Shown here: one piece after another, positions 26,807-36,344 of the stretch | How the letters are laid out: every line of letters starts with the position of its first letter | Numbering within the stretch: position 1 is the first letter of the stretch | Assembly: GCF_001278755.1 (NCBI RefSeq) | Contig: NZ_CP012601.1 | Location: 992,001-1,056,000, forward strand | Source: Bacillus sp. FJAT-22090 | Lineage (GTDB): Bacteria > Bacillota > Bacilli > Bacillales_A > Planococcaceae | Direction: 5' to 3' | Length of the DNA stretch: 64,000 nt | Position numbers and translations under genes: made by a program | The notes under the pieces: generated by a model | The model's database searches: none | What the model saw: the letters and a program-made list of their open reading frames with translations, nothing else | What the model was told of the DNA's origin: nothing

Positions 26807-27232
26807 ATGAGAAGCGGAATGGAAATAGGCAGAGAAGAGACTATACAAATATCAGTAACAGAGGATATGTTTGCATCTTTTGAAGGGAAAATAGTTCATC
26901 CTGTCTATTCAACGGTAACAATGACATATCATATGGAGTGGGTTTCCAGGAAAATTATTCTTCCATTTTTAGAAGACCAGGAAGAAGGAATGGGAGCATC
27001 CGTAAAGCTAAGTCATATAGCGCCTTCCCCACTCGGTACGGTAGTTACGCTAACTGCAACTTTAGTTGATGTACAGGACAATGTAGTACTGACAAAAATT
27101 GTGGCATCCAACCAATTAGGTATTATTGGTAAAGGTGAAGTGAAACAAGTTATTTTACCTAAAAAAACAATAGCTGAAAAACTAAGAAATGCTTCCATAT
27201 TTCCAGAGAAAGAAGAAACTATTTTAGACTAG
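26807..27232 (+). CDS. FlK-like hotdog thioesterase
   Basis: 141 residues. The pattern VHPVYSTVTMTYHMEWVSRK, then GMGASVKLSHIAPSPLGTVV matches the fluoroacetyl-CoA thioesterase (FlK) branch of hotdog enzymes, with Thr, Glu and His candidates for the catalytic triad. It is the first gene of an operon whose next members make arylpyruvates and, probably, arylacetyl-CoA. I infer that it hydrolyses 4-hydroxyphenylacetyl-CoA to the free acid needed by HpaB, or relieves phenylacetyl-CoA excess. Start ATG 26807 behind AGAGGTG. Confidence 0.8.
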   Translation: MRSGMEIGREETIQISVTEDMFASFEGKIVHPVYSTVTMTYHMEWVSRKIILPFLEDQEEGMGASVKLSHIAPSPLGTVVTLTATLVDVQDNVVLTKIVASNQLGIIGKGEVKQVILPKKTIAEKLRNASIFPEKEETILD

Positions 27233-27259
27233 AAAGTAATTCCTTAGGGGGTATAAAGG

Positions 27260-28408
27260 GTGATAATGGCTGAAAAAATGGCAATAACAAAAGAATTTGA
27301 TCTTTTCGAGAAGATGGCGAAACATGAACAAGTGGTTTTTTGTAACGATCCATCTACTGAATTGCGTGCAATTATTGCAATCCATAATACAACGCTTGGC
27401 CCAGCACTTGGTGGATGTCGTATGCAACCATATAGTAGTGTGGATGAAGCGCTAGAAGATGCTCTTCGTCTTTCAAAAGGAATGACTTATAAATGCGCAG
27501 CTGCTGATGTCGATTTCGGAGGCGGGAAAGCAGTAATTATTGGTGATCCTAAAACAGATAAATCACCGGAATTATTCCGCGCATTCGGCCAATTTGTAAA
27601 CTCTCTAGGTGGACGTTTTTATACGGGTACCGATATGGGGACGACAATGGATGATTTCATTCATGCAATGAAAGAAACGAATTTCATTAACGGACTTCCA
27701 GAAGAATATGGTGGAGGTGGCGATTCTTCTGTACCAACTGCCGCTGGTGTTTTGTATGGCATCAAAGCAACCAATCAATTGTTGTATGGAAATGATGACT
27801 TGGGTCAACATAGTTATGCGATTCAGGGATTAGGTAAGGTAGGGTTTAAAGTTGCAAAAGGACTTCTGGAAGCTGGTGCTCGCATTTTCGTAACAGATAT
27901 TAATAAAGATAGCCTTCGAGCAATCGAAGAAGTAGCTGCAAAAACAACTGGCAAAGTTCAGTTTGTTGAAAATGATGATATTTATTCCCAAGAAGCAGAT
28001 ATATTCGTTCCATGTGCATTTGGAGGGATTATTAACGACACTACAATTCCTCATTTTAAAGTGAAAGCAATTGTAGGATCGGCTAACAATCAATTATTAG
28101 AAGATAGACATGGAAGATTATTGAGAGATAATGGGATTTTGTATGCACCGGATTACATTGTCAATTCTGGTGGTCTTATTCAAGTGGCAGATGAATTGTA
28201 CGGTATAAATCTTGAGCGTGTACTTGCAAAAACGAAACATATTTACGATGTAATGTTGGAAGTGTATAAAGATGCTGCGAGCAGCGGAAAAACAACAGAG
28301 GAATCAGCGAATGCAATGTGTGAAAAAAGAATAGCAGATCGAAGCAAACGGAATAGCTTTTACTCAGCACCAGCGAAACCAAAATGGTCGTTTAGCAAAC
28401 TATCCTAA
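27260..28408 (+). CDS. Phenylalanine dehydrogenase
   Basis: 382 residues. It matches what I recall of the Lysinibacillus/Sporosarcina enzyme over most of its length: [40 protein letters not shown] with the catalytic Lys, [33 protein letters not shown] (NAD-binding), [21 protein letters not shown]. The reaction is reversible NAD-dependent deamination of L-phenylalanine to phenylpyruvate. Leucine/valine dehydrogenases are the closest alternatives. GTG 27260 is taken as start (AGGGGG upstream); ATG 27266 is also possible. E1 alpha follows after 15 bases. Confidence 0.9.
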   Translation: MIMAEKMAITKEFDLFEKMAKHEQVVFCNDPSTELRAIIAIHNTTLGPALGGCRMQPYSSVDEALEDALRLSKGMTYKCAAADVDFGGGKAVIIGDPKTDKSPELFRAFGQFVNSLGGRFYTGTDMGTTMDDFIHAMKETNFINGLPEEYGGGGDSSVPTAAGVLYGIKATNQLLYGNDDLGQHSYAIQGLGKVGFKVAKGLLEAGARIFVTDINKDSLRAIEEVAAKTTGKVQFVENDDIYSQEADIFVPCAFGGIINDTTIPHFKVKAIVGSANNQLLEDRHGRLLRDNGILYAPDYIVNSGGLIQVADELYGINLERVLAKTKHIYDVMLEVYKDAASSGKTTEESANAMCEKRIADRSKRNSFYSAPAKPKWSFSKLS

Positions 28409-28423
28409 TGGGAGGCGAGTTAA

Positions 28424-29479
28424 GTGGAAGATAACTACCCTATAAAAAGAATCATAGACGATCAAGGATATCTTGTTGATACGGGATTTGAAAAACAAAT
28501 AGATGAGCAATTGGTTCAAGACCTTTACTATCACATCTTACGAATTCGTACTTTTGATAGAAAAGCGATTAACTTGCAACGACAAGGACGTTTGGGTACT
28601 TATGCCCCTTTTGAAGGACAGGAAGCTGCTCAAGTTGGTAGCGCACTCGCATTAAAAGCTGGAGACTGGGTTTTCCCAACTTATCGAGATCATGGTGCGA
28701 CAATTACATTCGGAAAAAGTATGGCTAGAACGTTTTTGTATTGGAATGGGAGAGTAGAGGGCTGTGTAGCACCGCAAGATAGAAATATATTCCCACCCGC
28801 TGTTCCTATTGCAACTCAACTACCTCATGCGGCAGGAGCTGCTTGGGCTGAGAAGAGAAGAGGAACACAAAATGCAGCAATTGCTTATTTCGGGGACGGT
28901 GCAACTTCGGAAGGTGATTTTCATGAAGGTTTGAATTTTGCGAGTGTATTTAAAGTACCAGTTGTCTTTTTTAACCAAAATAATGGATATGCGATTTCAG
29001 TCCCGATTGAAAAACAAATGAATTCTGAGACGATAGCTCAAAAATCAGTTGCTTATGGTATACCAGGGGTTCGAATCGATGGAAATGATTGTTTCGCAGT
29101 ATATTTTGAAACAAAAAAAGCTTTTGACAATGCTCGAGGTGGAAATGGCCCAACATTGATAGAAGCAGTTACTTGGCGAAAAGGTGCACACACGACAGCT
29201 GATGATCCGTCAAAATACCGTCCTGAAAAACAAGGGGAGGATTTTGTTGACCCATTAACAAGATTAGAACTGTTTATGAAAAATTACGGCTACTGGAATG
29301 ATGAATGGATCCAAGCAACTAAAGATAAAACGAGCAGTGAAGTTGAAGCGGCTGTTGAAGAAATGGAAAAGTTTCCTCCGCCGAACTTAGAAGACGTTTT
29401 TAATCATGTATATGCTGAAATGCCAGCTCAACTTGTTGAACAAAAAGAATCGTACCTTGCACATCTAGGGAGGCGGTAA
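28424..29479 (+). CDS. 2-Oxoacid dehydrogenase E1 alpha
   Basis: 351 residues, GTG start behind GGAGGCG. The thiamine-diphosphate motif GDG-N(x)-NN is seen in YFGDGATSEGDFHEGL and VFFNQNNGYAIS; the phosphorylation-loop region KGAHTTADDPSKYR is also kept. By sequence it is closer to PdhA/branched-chain E1 alpha than to AceE. Encoded directly after phenylalanine dehydrogenase with E1 beta, E2 and E3 in a tight row. I infer phenylpyruvate and 4-hydroxyphenylpyruvate as substrates, giving arylacetyl-CoA. Confidence 0.9.
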   Translation: MEDNYPIKRIIDDQGYLVDTGFEKQIDEQLVQDLYYHILRIRTFDRKAINLQRQGRLGTYAPFEGQEAAQVGSALALKAGDWVFPTYRDHGATITFGKSMARTFLYWNGRVEGCVAPQDRNIFPPAVPIATQLPHAAGAAWAEKRRGTQNAAIAYFGDGATSEGDFHEGLNFASVFKVPVVFFNQNNGYAISVPIEKQMNSETIAQKSVAYGIPGVRIDGNDCFAVYFETKKAFDNARGGNGPTLIEAVTWRKGAHTTADDPSKYRPEKQGEDFVDPLTRLELFMKNYGYWNDEWIQATKDKTSSEVEAAVEEMEKFPPPNLEDVFNHVYAEMPAQLVEQKESYLAHLGRR

Positions 29480-29482
29480 TGA

Positions 29483-30499
29483 ATGGCACAAATAAAAGAG
29501 TCAGTTACAAAAAATGAAACGACAAAGCAGTTGACCTTAATTCAAGCTATTAATGATGGTATGCGACTCCTGTTAGAAGAGGATGATCGAACCATTATTC
29601 TTGGAGAAGATATCGGAAAGAACGGCGGGGTATTCCGAGCGACTGAAGGACTACAAGAAACATTTGGTGATGATAGAGTAGTAGACACTCCACTGTCAGA
29701 AGCAGGGATTATCGGAACGTCAATTGGTCTTGCGGTGAACGGTTTTAGACCGATTGCAGAAATCCAATTCCTCGGTTTTATTTATCCTGCTTACGAGCAG
29801 ATCATGACACATGTCTCACGAATTCGAATGCGTTCGATGTCCCGTTTTACAGTGCCAATGGTTATTCGAGCACCATACGGGGCTGGAATACGCGCACCCG
29901 AGATACATTCTGATAGTACTGAAACCTTATTCACACATATGCCTGGCATTAAGGTCGTTTGCCCTTCAAATCCTTACGATGCAAAAGGATTGTTAATTGC
30001 TGCCATGGAAGATCCTGATCCAGTATTGGTTTTGGAGCCAATGAAAAACTATCGTTCGAAGAGAGAAGAAGTACCTGTTGGAAAATATACGGTGAAAATT
30101 GGTAAAGGAAAAATTGTGCGTGAAGGTACGGATGTAACACTAATTGCTTGGGGAGCGATGATATCGATTGCAGAGAAAGCAGCTGAATTGGCTGCGCTAA
30201 AGGGAATTAGTTGTGAAATTATTGATCTAAGAACATTGTATCCAATTGATCGTGACATAATAGCTAACTCTGTAAAAAAGACAACAAGAGCAGTTATTAT
30301 TCATGAAGCTCAAAATACTGGAGGATTAGGTAATGATATCGTGTCGATTATTAACGATACAGCCTTCCTTTATTTACGAGCTCCAATTGAACGAATTACG
30401 GGATTTGACGTACCGGTTCCATTCTTTGCATTAGAAGAACATTATCTACCAACACCGGCAAGAGTCGTTGAGGGAATTGAAAAAGTGGTTCATTTTTAA
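29483..30499 (+). CDS. 2-Oxoacid dehydrogenase E1 beta
   Basis: 338 residues. TLIQAINDGMRLLLEEDDRT, LGEDIGKNGGVFRATEGL, RMRSMSRFTVPMVIRAPYG, HSDSTETLFTHMPGIKVV and HEAQNTGGLGNDIV are standard E1 beta blocks. It completes the alpha2-beta2 decarboxylase with the preceding gene, three bases away. The start codon follows AGGGAGGCGGTAATGA. Confidence 0.92.
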   Translation: MAQIKESVTKNETTKQLTLIQAINDGMRLLLEEDDRTIILGEDIGKNGGVFRATEGLQETFGDDRVVDTPLSEAGIIGTSIGLAVNGFRPIAEIQFLGFIYPAYEQIMTHVSRIRMRSMSRFTVPMVIRAPYGAGIRAPEIHSDSTETLFTHMPGIKVVCPSNPYDAKGLLIAAMEDPDPVLVLEPMKNYRSKREEVPVGKYTVKIGKGKIVREGTDVTLIAWGAMISIAEKAAELAALKGISCEIIDLRTLYPIDRDIIANSVKKTTRAVIIHEAQNTGGLGNDIVSIINDTAFLYLRAPIERITGFDVPVPFFALEEHYLPTPARVVEGIEKVVHF

Positions 30500-30511
30500 G
30501 GAGGATATGGA

Positions 30512-31732
30512 ATGCTCGAAGTAAAGCTGCATGATGTCGGGGAAGGAATGACCGAAGGAGAAGTACTTCATTACTTAGTGAAGGTCGGAGATTCGGTTAT
30601 GACTGATCAACCACTTGTAGAAGTACAAACAGACAAAATGGTTGCTGAACTTACTTCTCCTTGCTCAGGCATCGTTAAAGAAATTCGTATTGATGAAGGT
30701 GAAGTTGTACAGGTCGGAACAAGTTTACTCTACATTGAATCCGATGAATCTGTACGGACGGAACAAAAATTACATGTAGAAATGAATCCAGTTTCAGAAA
30801 TGAAAGGGAAGTCTACGAATAACAATGAAGAAAAAGCTCTTCCGATGACTTATAAACGAGTGCTTGCTACTCCATACACACGCAAAATTGCACGCGACAA
30901 TAACATTAATATTGAAGATGTCCGTGCTACAGATCCATCTGGAAGAGTAACAGAGGAAGATGTTTTTCGATTCTTGAAAGGAATACAATTAACTGAGGAA
31001 TCAGTAAAGGATGAAAAGCAAACAGTATTTTCTCAAGAAATACCCGATGAAATTCCTTTTAAAGGGATTCGCAAGAAGATTGCAGAAAAGATGACGAAAT
31101 CACTCTTTACAATTCCCCATGTCACTCATTTTGACGAAGTCAATATGACAAACTTACTTGAATTGAAAGAGCAAATGAAAGCATCTGGAGAATCAATCAG
31201 TGTCCCAGCATTTCTTATTAAAGCACTTGTTATTTCATTAAAGGAATTCCCTATATTCAATGCGGAACTCGATGAAGAAAATAGCAGGATACTACTAAAG
31301 AAAAACTATCATATCGGTATCGCGACAAACACAGAAAGTGGTTTAATGGTCCCGGTTATTCATCATGTCGATAAGAAATCAATTAAACAGATTAACAAAG
31401 AGGTCAAAGGGTTAACAGAAAGAGCAATTGCAGGTAAACTACAACCATTTGAAATGAAAAATAGTACCTTTACAGTGAGTAATGTTGGACCTTTAGGAAG
31501 TACAGGAGCTACCCCAATTATCAACTATCCTGAAACCGCTCTGATTGCTTTTCACAAAACAAAAAAACAACCAATTGTCAATTCTCATGATGAAATCGTA
31601 ATAGGCCATATTATGACATTTTCTATGGCGTTTGACCACCGTGTAGCGGATGGCGCTACGGCAGTTGAATTTACGAACCGGTTTGTAGGTTTGATTGAAC
31701 AGCCACATAAACTGATGTTGGAGTTGATATAA
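30512..31732 (+). CDS. 2-Oxoacid dehydrogenase E2 (dihydrolipoyl acyltransferase)
   Basis: 406 residues. One lipoyl domain at about 1-76 (lipoyl Lys in VQTDKMVAEL), a peripheral subunit-binding domain at about 115-155 (ATPYTRKIARDN, DPSGRVTEEDV) and the catalytic core from about 185 ending with the active-site FDHRVADGA. The single lipoyl domain and length resemble branched-chain E2. It transfers the acyl group to CoA. Ribosome site AAGGAGGAT. Confidence 0.92.
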   Translation: MLEVKLHDVGEGMTEGEVLHYLVKVGDSVMTDQPLVEVQTDKMVAELTSPCSGIVKEIRIDEGEVVQVGTSLLYIESDESVRTEQKLHVEMNPVSEMKGKSTNNNEEKALPMTYKRVLATPYTRKIARDNNINIEDVRATDPSGRVTEEDVFRFLKGIQLTEESVKDEKQTVFSQEIPDEIPFKGIRKKIAEKMTKSLFTIPHVTHFDEVNMTNLLELKEQMKASGESISVPAFLIKALVISLKEFPIFNAELDEENSRILLKKNYHIGIATNTESGLMVPVIHHVDKKSIKQINKEVKGLTERAIAGKLQPFEMKNSTFTVSNVGPLGSTGATPIINYPETALIAFHKTKKQPIVNSHDEIVIGHIMTFSMAFDHRVADGATAVEFTNRFVGLIEQPHKLMLELI

Positions 31733-31733
31733 A

Positions 31734-33176
31734 ATGGTTGTTGGAGAAATCAGTCAAGAGCGGAATCTTATAATTATCGGGGGAGGGCCAGGTGGCTACA
31801 GTGCTGCCATACGGGCTGCACAGCTTGGTCTTACGGTCTCGTTAATTGAACAGGCTGATATGGGGGGTGTCTGTTTGAATAATGGTTGTATCCCCTCCAA
31901 AGTTTTTACACATGCAGCATCAAAATTATCAGAAACCGCTCATCTAAACAGCCTTGGAATTGGAAGTTCAGAAATGCTCTTCGATTTCAAAAAGCTAAGC
32001 TCTTATAAATCGAATATTATTAATCAGCTTAGGTCAGGTGTAGAAGGTTTGTGTAAGGAAAATAAAATCGAAATTATACGTGGAAAAGCTACATTCCTAT
32101 CTGTTGATAAAATCGGAGTAGAAAATGGACATCAATTCGATATTTATACATTTGAGCAACTCATTATTGCAACTGGTAGTAACCTGATAACCCCTGATGT
32201 TAGGAAAGAGAAAGATCCAAGGGTTTTATTGGCACATGAAATATATAAGATGGATAAGATTCCAGAGCATCTCATTGTAAGAGGGCAAGATTATATTGCA
32301 CTTGAGATTGCTTCTAGCTTTGCGGTATTAGGGGCTCATGTCAGTATTGTAATAGATGGTAAAATAGGTCTTCCTTTCGATGAATCTCTAAATAAAGAAT
32401 TAACTCGCTTGTTTAAAAAGCGAAAAATAAAAATGTATAAAGAAGTGGATTTCATTGCAAAACATGAGACTGAAGAAGATATTTCTATTACCTTTATATC
32501 GGATAGAAATGAAGTAGAGACAATTAGTGGATCTCATCTATTTGTTTCGGAAATAAGGAAGCCTAATTTGGAGGAGCTAGGAATAATCCGCTTCGGAATT
32601 GAACTTACCTCAGAAGGATTTATTAAGATTGACAAAGATATGAAATCATCATTCCCTTCTATATATGCAATTGGTGATATAACTGGTGGTCCTATGCTCG
32701 CTGGAAAAGCTATTAAACAAGGAAAAGCTGCAGCTGCATCCATTGCTGGAATACAAACAGAAGTTGATCTGACATTTATGCCAGTTGTTGCGCATACCAT
32801 TCCACCAGTCGTTTCAGTGGGGCTAACGGAACAAAGTGCACGTGATATAGGGATAGATATTCGTGTTAGCCAATTTGCTCTTGGTGGTAATGGTTATGCA
32901 ACAATTACAGGGAAAAAGGATGGATTTATTAAAGTTATTTCAGATTCAACAACTGAAATAATACAAGGCATTCATATGATAGGAGAAGGGGCGGTTGAAA
33001 TGTCTGGCTCCTTTGTCCAGTTGCTTGAAATGGCAGCGAAAGAAGAGGATATTATTTTTCCACACTATGCGCATCCAGGATACAATGAAGGACTCCTTGA
33101 AGTAGTAGAGGGGTTAGTTGGACAAGCAATTCATACTTCACCAATGAAAAAAAAAGACTTAACGAAGATTTCATAA
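31734..33176 (+). CDS. Dihydrolipoyl dehydrogenase (E3), NAD site unusual
   Basis: 480 residues. FAD-binding GGGPGGYSAAIRAAQLG, redox pair in GGVCLNNGCIPSK, second FAD motif AIGDITGGPMLAGKA, and the C-terminal HYAHPGYNE base. The NAD-binding loop, normally GGGYIGLE, reads RGQDYIALE, losing two of the three glycines, and the later VAIGRRPN block reads VSEIRKPN. The enzyme may bind NAD poorly, use another partner, or depend on the cell's main E3. It starts one base after the E2 stop. Confidence 0.88.
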   Translation: MVVGEISQERNLIIIGGGPGGYSAAIRAAQLGLTVSLIEQADMGGVCLNNGCIPSKVFTHAASKLSETAHLNSLGIGSSEMLFDFKKLSSYKSNIINQLRSGVEGLCKENKIEIIRGKATFLSVDKIGVENGHQFDIYTFEQLIIATGSNLITPDVRKEKDPRVLLAHEIYKMDKIPEHLIVRGQDYIALEIASSFAVLGAHVSIVIDGKIGLPFDESLNKELTRLFKKRKIKMYKEVDFIAKHETEEDISITFISDRNEVETISGSHLFVSEIRKPNLEELGIIRFGIELTSEGFIKIDKDMKSSFPSIYAIGDITGGPMLAGKAIKQGKAAAASIAGIQTEVDLTFMPVVAHTIPPVVSVGLTEQSARDIGIDIRVSQFALGGNGYATITGKKDGFIKVISDSTTEIIQGIHMIGEGAVEMSGSFVQLLEMAAKEEDIIFPHYAHPGYNEGLLEVVEGLVGQAIHTSPMKKKDLTKIS

Positions 33177-33319
33177 AAGCTACTAACCGTTTTACGAAAA
33201 TAAAAGACTGAATATTGTAATTTTTAATATGATATTGAGTTAGTAATAAAATGCACACGTTTTTTACATTAGATTCAAATAAATACTAAATAAAATGGAG
33301 TAAAAGAGGGGGAATTGTA

Positions 33320-34294
33320 ATGAAAAACGGTTGGAAAAAAATGTTGGCTGTTCTTTTCAGTTATACGCTAATTCTTGCGGCATGTAGTGATGGAGGGGAA
33401 AAAGAGGCATCTTCGAAGAAATATAAAATAGGCGTTACTCAGATTGTTGAACACCCTTCCCTAAATGCGGCTTTCGATGGCTTTAAAAAGGCTTTAGAAG
33501 ATGCAGGAATCAATGCGGAATATGAGGTTCAAAACGCTCAAGGTGATAATAGTTCTAATACGACAATCGCAACGAATCTTGTTAGTGCAAATGTAGATCT
33601 AATTTTTGCAAACTCAACACCGAGTGCTCAAGCAGTAGCTAGTGCTACATCAGAAATCCCTATCGTTTTCACTTCAGTAACAGATGCAGTTGGAGCTGAG
33701 CTTGTAGACTCAATGGAAAAACCAGGTGGTAATGTAACTGGCACGATTGATGCTCATCCTGATGCAATTACCAATACAATGAAGTTCCTTAAAGACGAAT
33801 TGGGAGCAAAAAATGTTGGAATGGTGTTTAACTCTGGAGAGCAAAATTCTCGTGCTCAAGTAGATGCAGTAAAAGAAATGTTGAAAGATATGAATATGTC
33901 TGTAGTGGAAGCTTCTGTTGCAACATCTGCAGACGTGAAACAAGCAACAGAATCATTAATCGGTAAAGTAGACTCGATGTATATCATTACCGATAACACA
34001 GTTGTTTCCGCTCTTGAATCTGTAATTTCAGTAGCAAATGAAAATAAAATTCCAATGATGGTAGGCGAATTTGACTCCGTAAAACGAGGAGGCCTAGCAG
34101 CATACGGCTTTGAATATTTTGACATTGGATACGAAGCAGGACAAATGGCTGTCAAAATCTTAAAAGGGGAAAGTAAACCAGCTGACTTGCCTGTTCAAAT
34201 TCCGCAAAAGCTTAAATTGATAATGAATAAAGACACAGCATCTACCTTAGGACTTGACGTAAAAGACGAATGGAAAGCCGAGTTTAGTGAATAA
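33320..34294 (+). CDS. ABC transporter substrate-binding lipoprotein (TrpX-type)
   Basis: 324 residues with a signal peptide and lipobox LILAAC (Cys at about residue 22), so the mature protein is membrane-anchored outside. The body matches the PF04392 family (KIGVTQIVEHPSLNAAFDGF, IFANSTPSAQAVASAT, VFTSVTDAVGAEL, MVFNSGEQNSRAQVD) used by TrpXYZ-like importers. With the next two genes it forms a complete importer lying between the two aromatic modules; phenylalanine or tyrosine uptake is the natural inference. Confidence 0.88.
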   Translation: MKNGWKKMLAVLFSYTLILAACSDGGEKEASSKKYKIGVTQIVEHPSLNAAFDGFKKALEDAGINAEYEVQNAQGDNSSNTTIATNLVSANVDLIFANSTPSAQAVASATSEIPIVFTSVTDAVGAELVDSMEKPGGNVTGTIDAHPDAITNTMKFLKDELGAKNVGMVFNSGEQNSRAQVDAVKEMLKDMNMSVVEASVATSADVKQATESLIGKVDSMYIITDNTVVSALESVISVANENKIPMMVGEFDSVKRGGLAAYGFEYFDIGYEAGQMAVKILKGESKPADLPVQIPQKLKLIMNKDTASTLGLDVKDEWKAEFSE

Positions 34295-34311
34295 ATAGGA
34301 GTTGATTCTAC

Positions 34312-35361
34312 ATGTTTTCAGCAATGTTTGGCTCAGTGGAGCAAGGAATCATCTATGCAATAATGGCACTTGGTGTGTATTTATCATTCCGAGTTTTAGA
34401 TTTTCCAGATTTAACAGTTGACGGGAGTTTTGTAACAGGAGCCGGAGTTGCTGCCACGATGATTGTCCTAGGATATCATCCGGCAGCTGCTACGGCAGTT
34501 GCTATAGTTATCGGATTTCTTGCTGGATGTGTAACCGGCTTCCTACATACAAAAGGAAAAATAAATGCACTATTATCTGGAATATTGATGATGATAGCTT
34601 TGTATTCTATTAATCTACGCATAATGGGGCTGACTTCTGCAAATTCCATTGGTCGTCCGAATATACCGTTATTAAATGCCGAAACAATATTTATTCAATT
34701 CCAAACTTTTTGGAGTTCTTTAGGTATCGATAGTAACATTAATCATTTTTTCAGCATGATGGGAGTTCAATACTTGCCTTCTACTTGGGGTACATTGTTC
34801 ATCATGATCATTATCGTTTTACTCATTAAGTTTATCGTCGACTGGTTTTTAAAAACCGAAGTGGGTCTTGCAATTAGAGCTACTGGTGATAACAAGAAAA
34901 TGATTCGAAGTTTATCTGCTAATACTGACACACTTGTAATTGTTGGTCTTGGATTTTCAAATGCACTAGTTGCTTTTTCAGGCGCTCTAATTGCTCAATA
35001 TGCAAAGTTTGCGGACATCGGAATGGGAATCGGAATGATTATTATCGGACTTGCTTCAGTCATTATTGGTGAGGCGGTATTTGGTACGAAAACAATATTG
35101 CGAACAACCTTTGCAGTAATTGCGGGAGCTATTATTTATAGAATTGTACTAGGTCTCGCACTTAGAGTGGATTTACTTGATACAGGAGATATGAAATTAA
35201 TTACTGCTGTTATTGTAATTTGCGCGTTGATTTTACCGCAATACTTTGAAAAGAGGCGGGAAAAAAATAGAAAAGCTAAACGCCATGCGGAACGGCAAAT
35301 GGAACATGAACACTTACTCTTGAGGGAGGGAAATGCCATTGCTAAAGCTCAGTCAGATTAA
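34312..35361 (+). CDS. ABC transporter permease (TrpY-type)
   Basis: 349 residues, eight or nine hydrophobic helices, of the LivH/branched-chain permease superfamily: FRVLDFPDLTVDGSFVTGAG near the start, KINALLSGILMMIALYSINL, IRATGDNKKMIRSL coupling segment. A charged C-terminal tail (RREKNRKAKRHAERQMEHEH) overlaps the ATPase start. Confidence 0.88.
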   Translation: MFSAMFGSVEQGIIYAIMALGVYLSFRVLDFPDLTVDGSFVTGAGVAATMIVLGYHPAAATAVAIVIGFLAGCVTGFLHTKGKINALLSGILMMIALYSINLRIMGLTSANSIGRPNIPLLNAETIFIQFQTFWSSLGIDSNINHFFSMMGVQYLPSTWGTLFIMIIIVLLIKFIVDWFLKTEVGLAIRATGDNKKMIRSLSANTDTLVIVGLGFSNALVAFSGALIAQYAKFADIGMGIGMIIIGLASVIIGEAVFGTKTILRTTFAVIAGAIIYRIVLGLALRVDLLDTGDMKLITAVIVICALILPQYFEKRREKNRKAKRHAERQMEHEHLLLREGNAIAKAQSD

Positions 35362-36136
35362 TAAGTTATTTAATGAGGCAACACCAGATGAAAAAATTGC
35401 TTTAGATCAAATTAATCTAACGTTAAACCCTGGAGATTTCATGACTGTGATTGGTAGCAATGGTGCTGGAAAATCGACGATGCTGAATATGATTTCAGGC
35501 GCTCTTACTCCTGATTTTGGTGAAATTGAAATAGCGAATAAAAACGTTACAAAAATGCCGGAATATAAACGCTCACAAATGATCGGAAGGGTATTTCAAG
35601 ACCCAATGGCTGGAACTGCACCTACGATGACCATCGAGGAAAACTTGGCGATGGCTTATTCGCGAAACAAAAAACGTAGATTAAAAAATGGAGTTGACAA
35701 GAAGCGGCGAGAGTTGTTCCGAACATCACTTGAAACTCTTCATTTAAACCTTGAAAATCGGTTGAATGCAAAAGTAGGAATGCTTTCTGGAGGGGAGAGG
35801 CAAGCGCTTTCTCTATTGATGGCTACATTTACGCAACCATCTATTTTACTTCTGGACGAACATACTGCAGCACTAGACCCATCCCGAGCGGAAGTAATTA
35901 CGAATTTAACAAAGCAGCTTGTTGAAAAGGATCAACTTACTACGCTAATGATCACACATAATATGCAACAAGCGTTAGACCTCGGGAACAGGCTTATTAT
36001 GATGGATAAAGGACAGATCATTCTAGAAATTGAAGCGGAGGAAAAGAAAAAACTAACCATTGCTAAACTAATGGATGAATTCCAACGTATTCGTGGTGAG
36101 AAATTAACTAGTGATAAAGCATTGTTATCCGTTTAA
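35339..36136 (+). CDS. ABC transporter ATPase (TrpZ-type)
   Basis: 265 residues from TTG 35339, which is well spaced from GGGAGGG; ATG 35333, two codons earlier, is closer to it than usual. Walker A GSNGAGKST, Q-loop VFQDPMAGT, signature MLSGGERQALSL and Walker B LLLDEHTAALDP are all present. It powers the importer formed with the two preceding genes and overlaps the permease gene by 23 bases. Confidence 0.9.
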   Translation: MLKLSQINKLFNEATPDEKIALDQINLTLNPGDFMTVIGSNGAGKSTMLNMISGALTPDFGEIEIANKNVTKMPEYKRSQMIGRVFQDPMAGTAPTMTIEENLAMAYSRNKKRRLKNGVDKKRRELFRTSLETLHLNLENRLNAKVGMLSGGERQALSLLMATFTQPSILLLDEHTAALDPSRAEVITNLTKQLVEKDQLTTLMITHNMQQALDLGNRLIMMDKGQIILEIEAEEKKKLTIAKLMDEFQRIRGEKLTSDKALLSV

Positions 36137-36161
36137 TAATCTGTTTCTGTGTTTCGAAGCT

Positions 36162-36226
36162 TAAGGCGCTTTTCCACTAGTTTGCGGTTTCAGGACTTCA
36201 TCTTACAAGAAAAGCGCCTTTTTTAA
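36162..36226 (+). terminator. Terminator after the ABC operon
   Basis: AAGGCGCTTTTC pairs with GAAAAGCGCCTT across a long (about 35-base) loop, followed by TTTTAATTTC. Confidence 0.75.
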
Positions 36227-36344
36227 TTTCTATCTGTAAATACTCCAATTCAAAGCTTTAGTAGACTTAGAAGCTTACGTTTTTCATATAGTATTTCTTA
36301 GGAAATAAATTGTTGTTAGCAAGATGGAAAAAGGAGTGAAGCGT

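Noticed and set aside
33177-33319. T-box or amino-acid riboswitch before the ABC importer
   Set aside because: The 143-base gap shows neither a T-box sequence nor a terminator/antiterminator pair.
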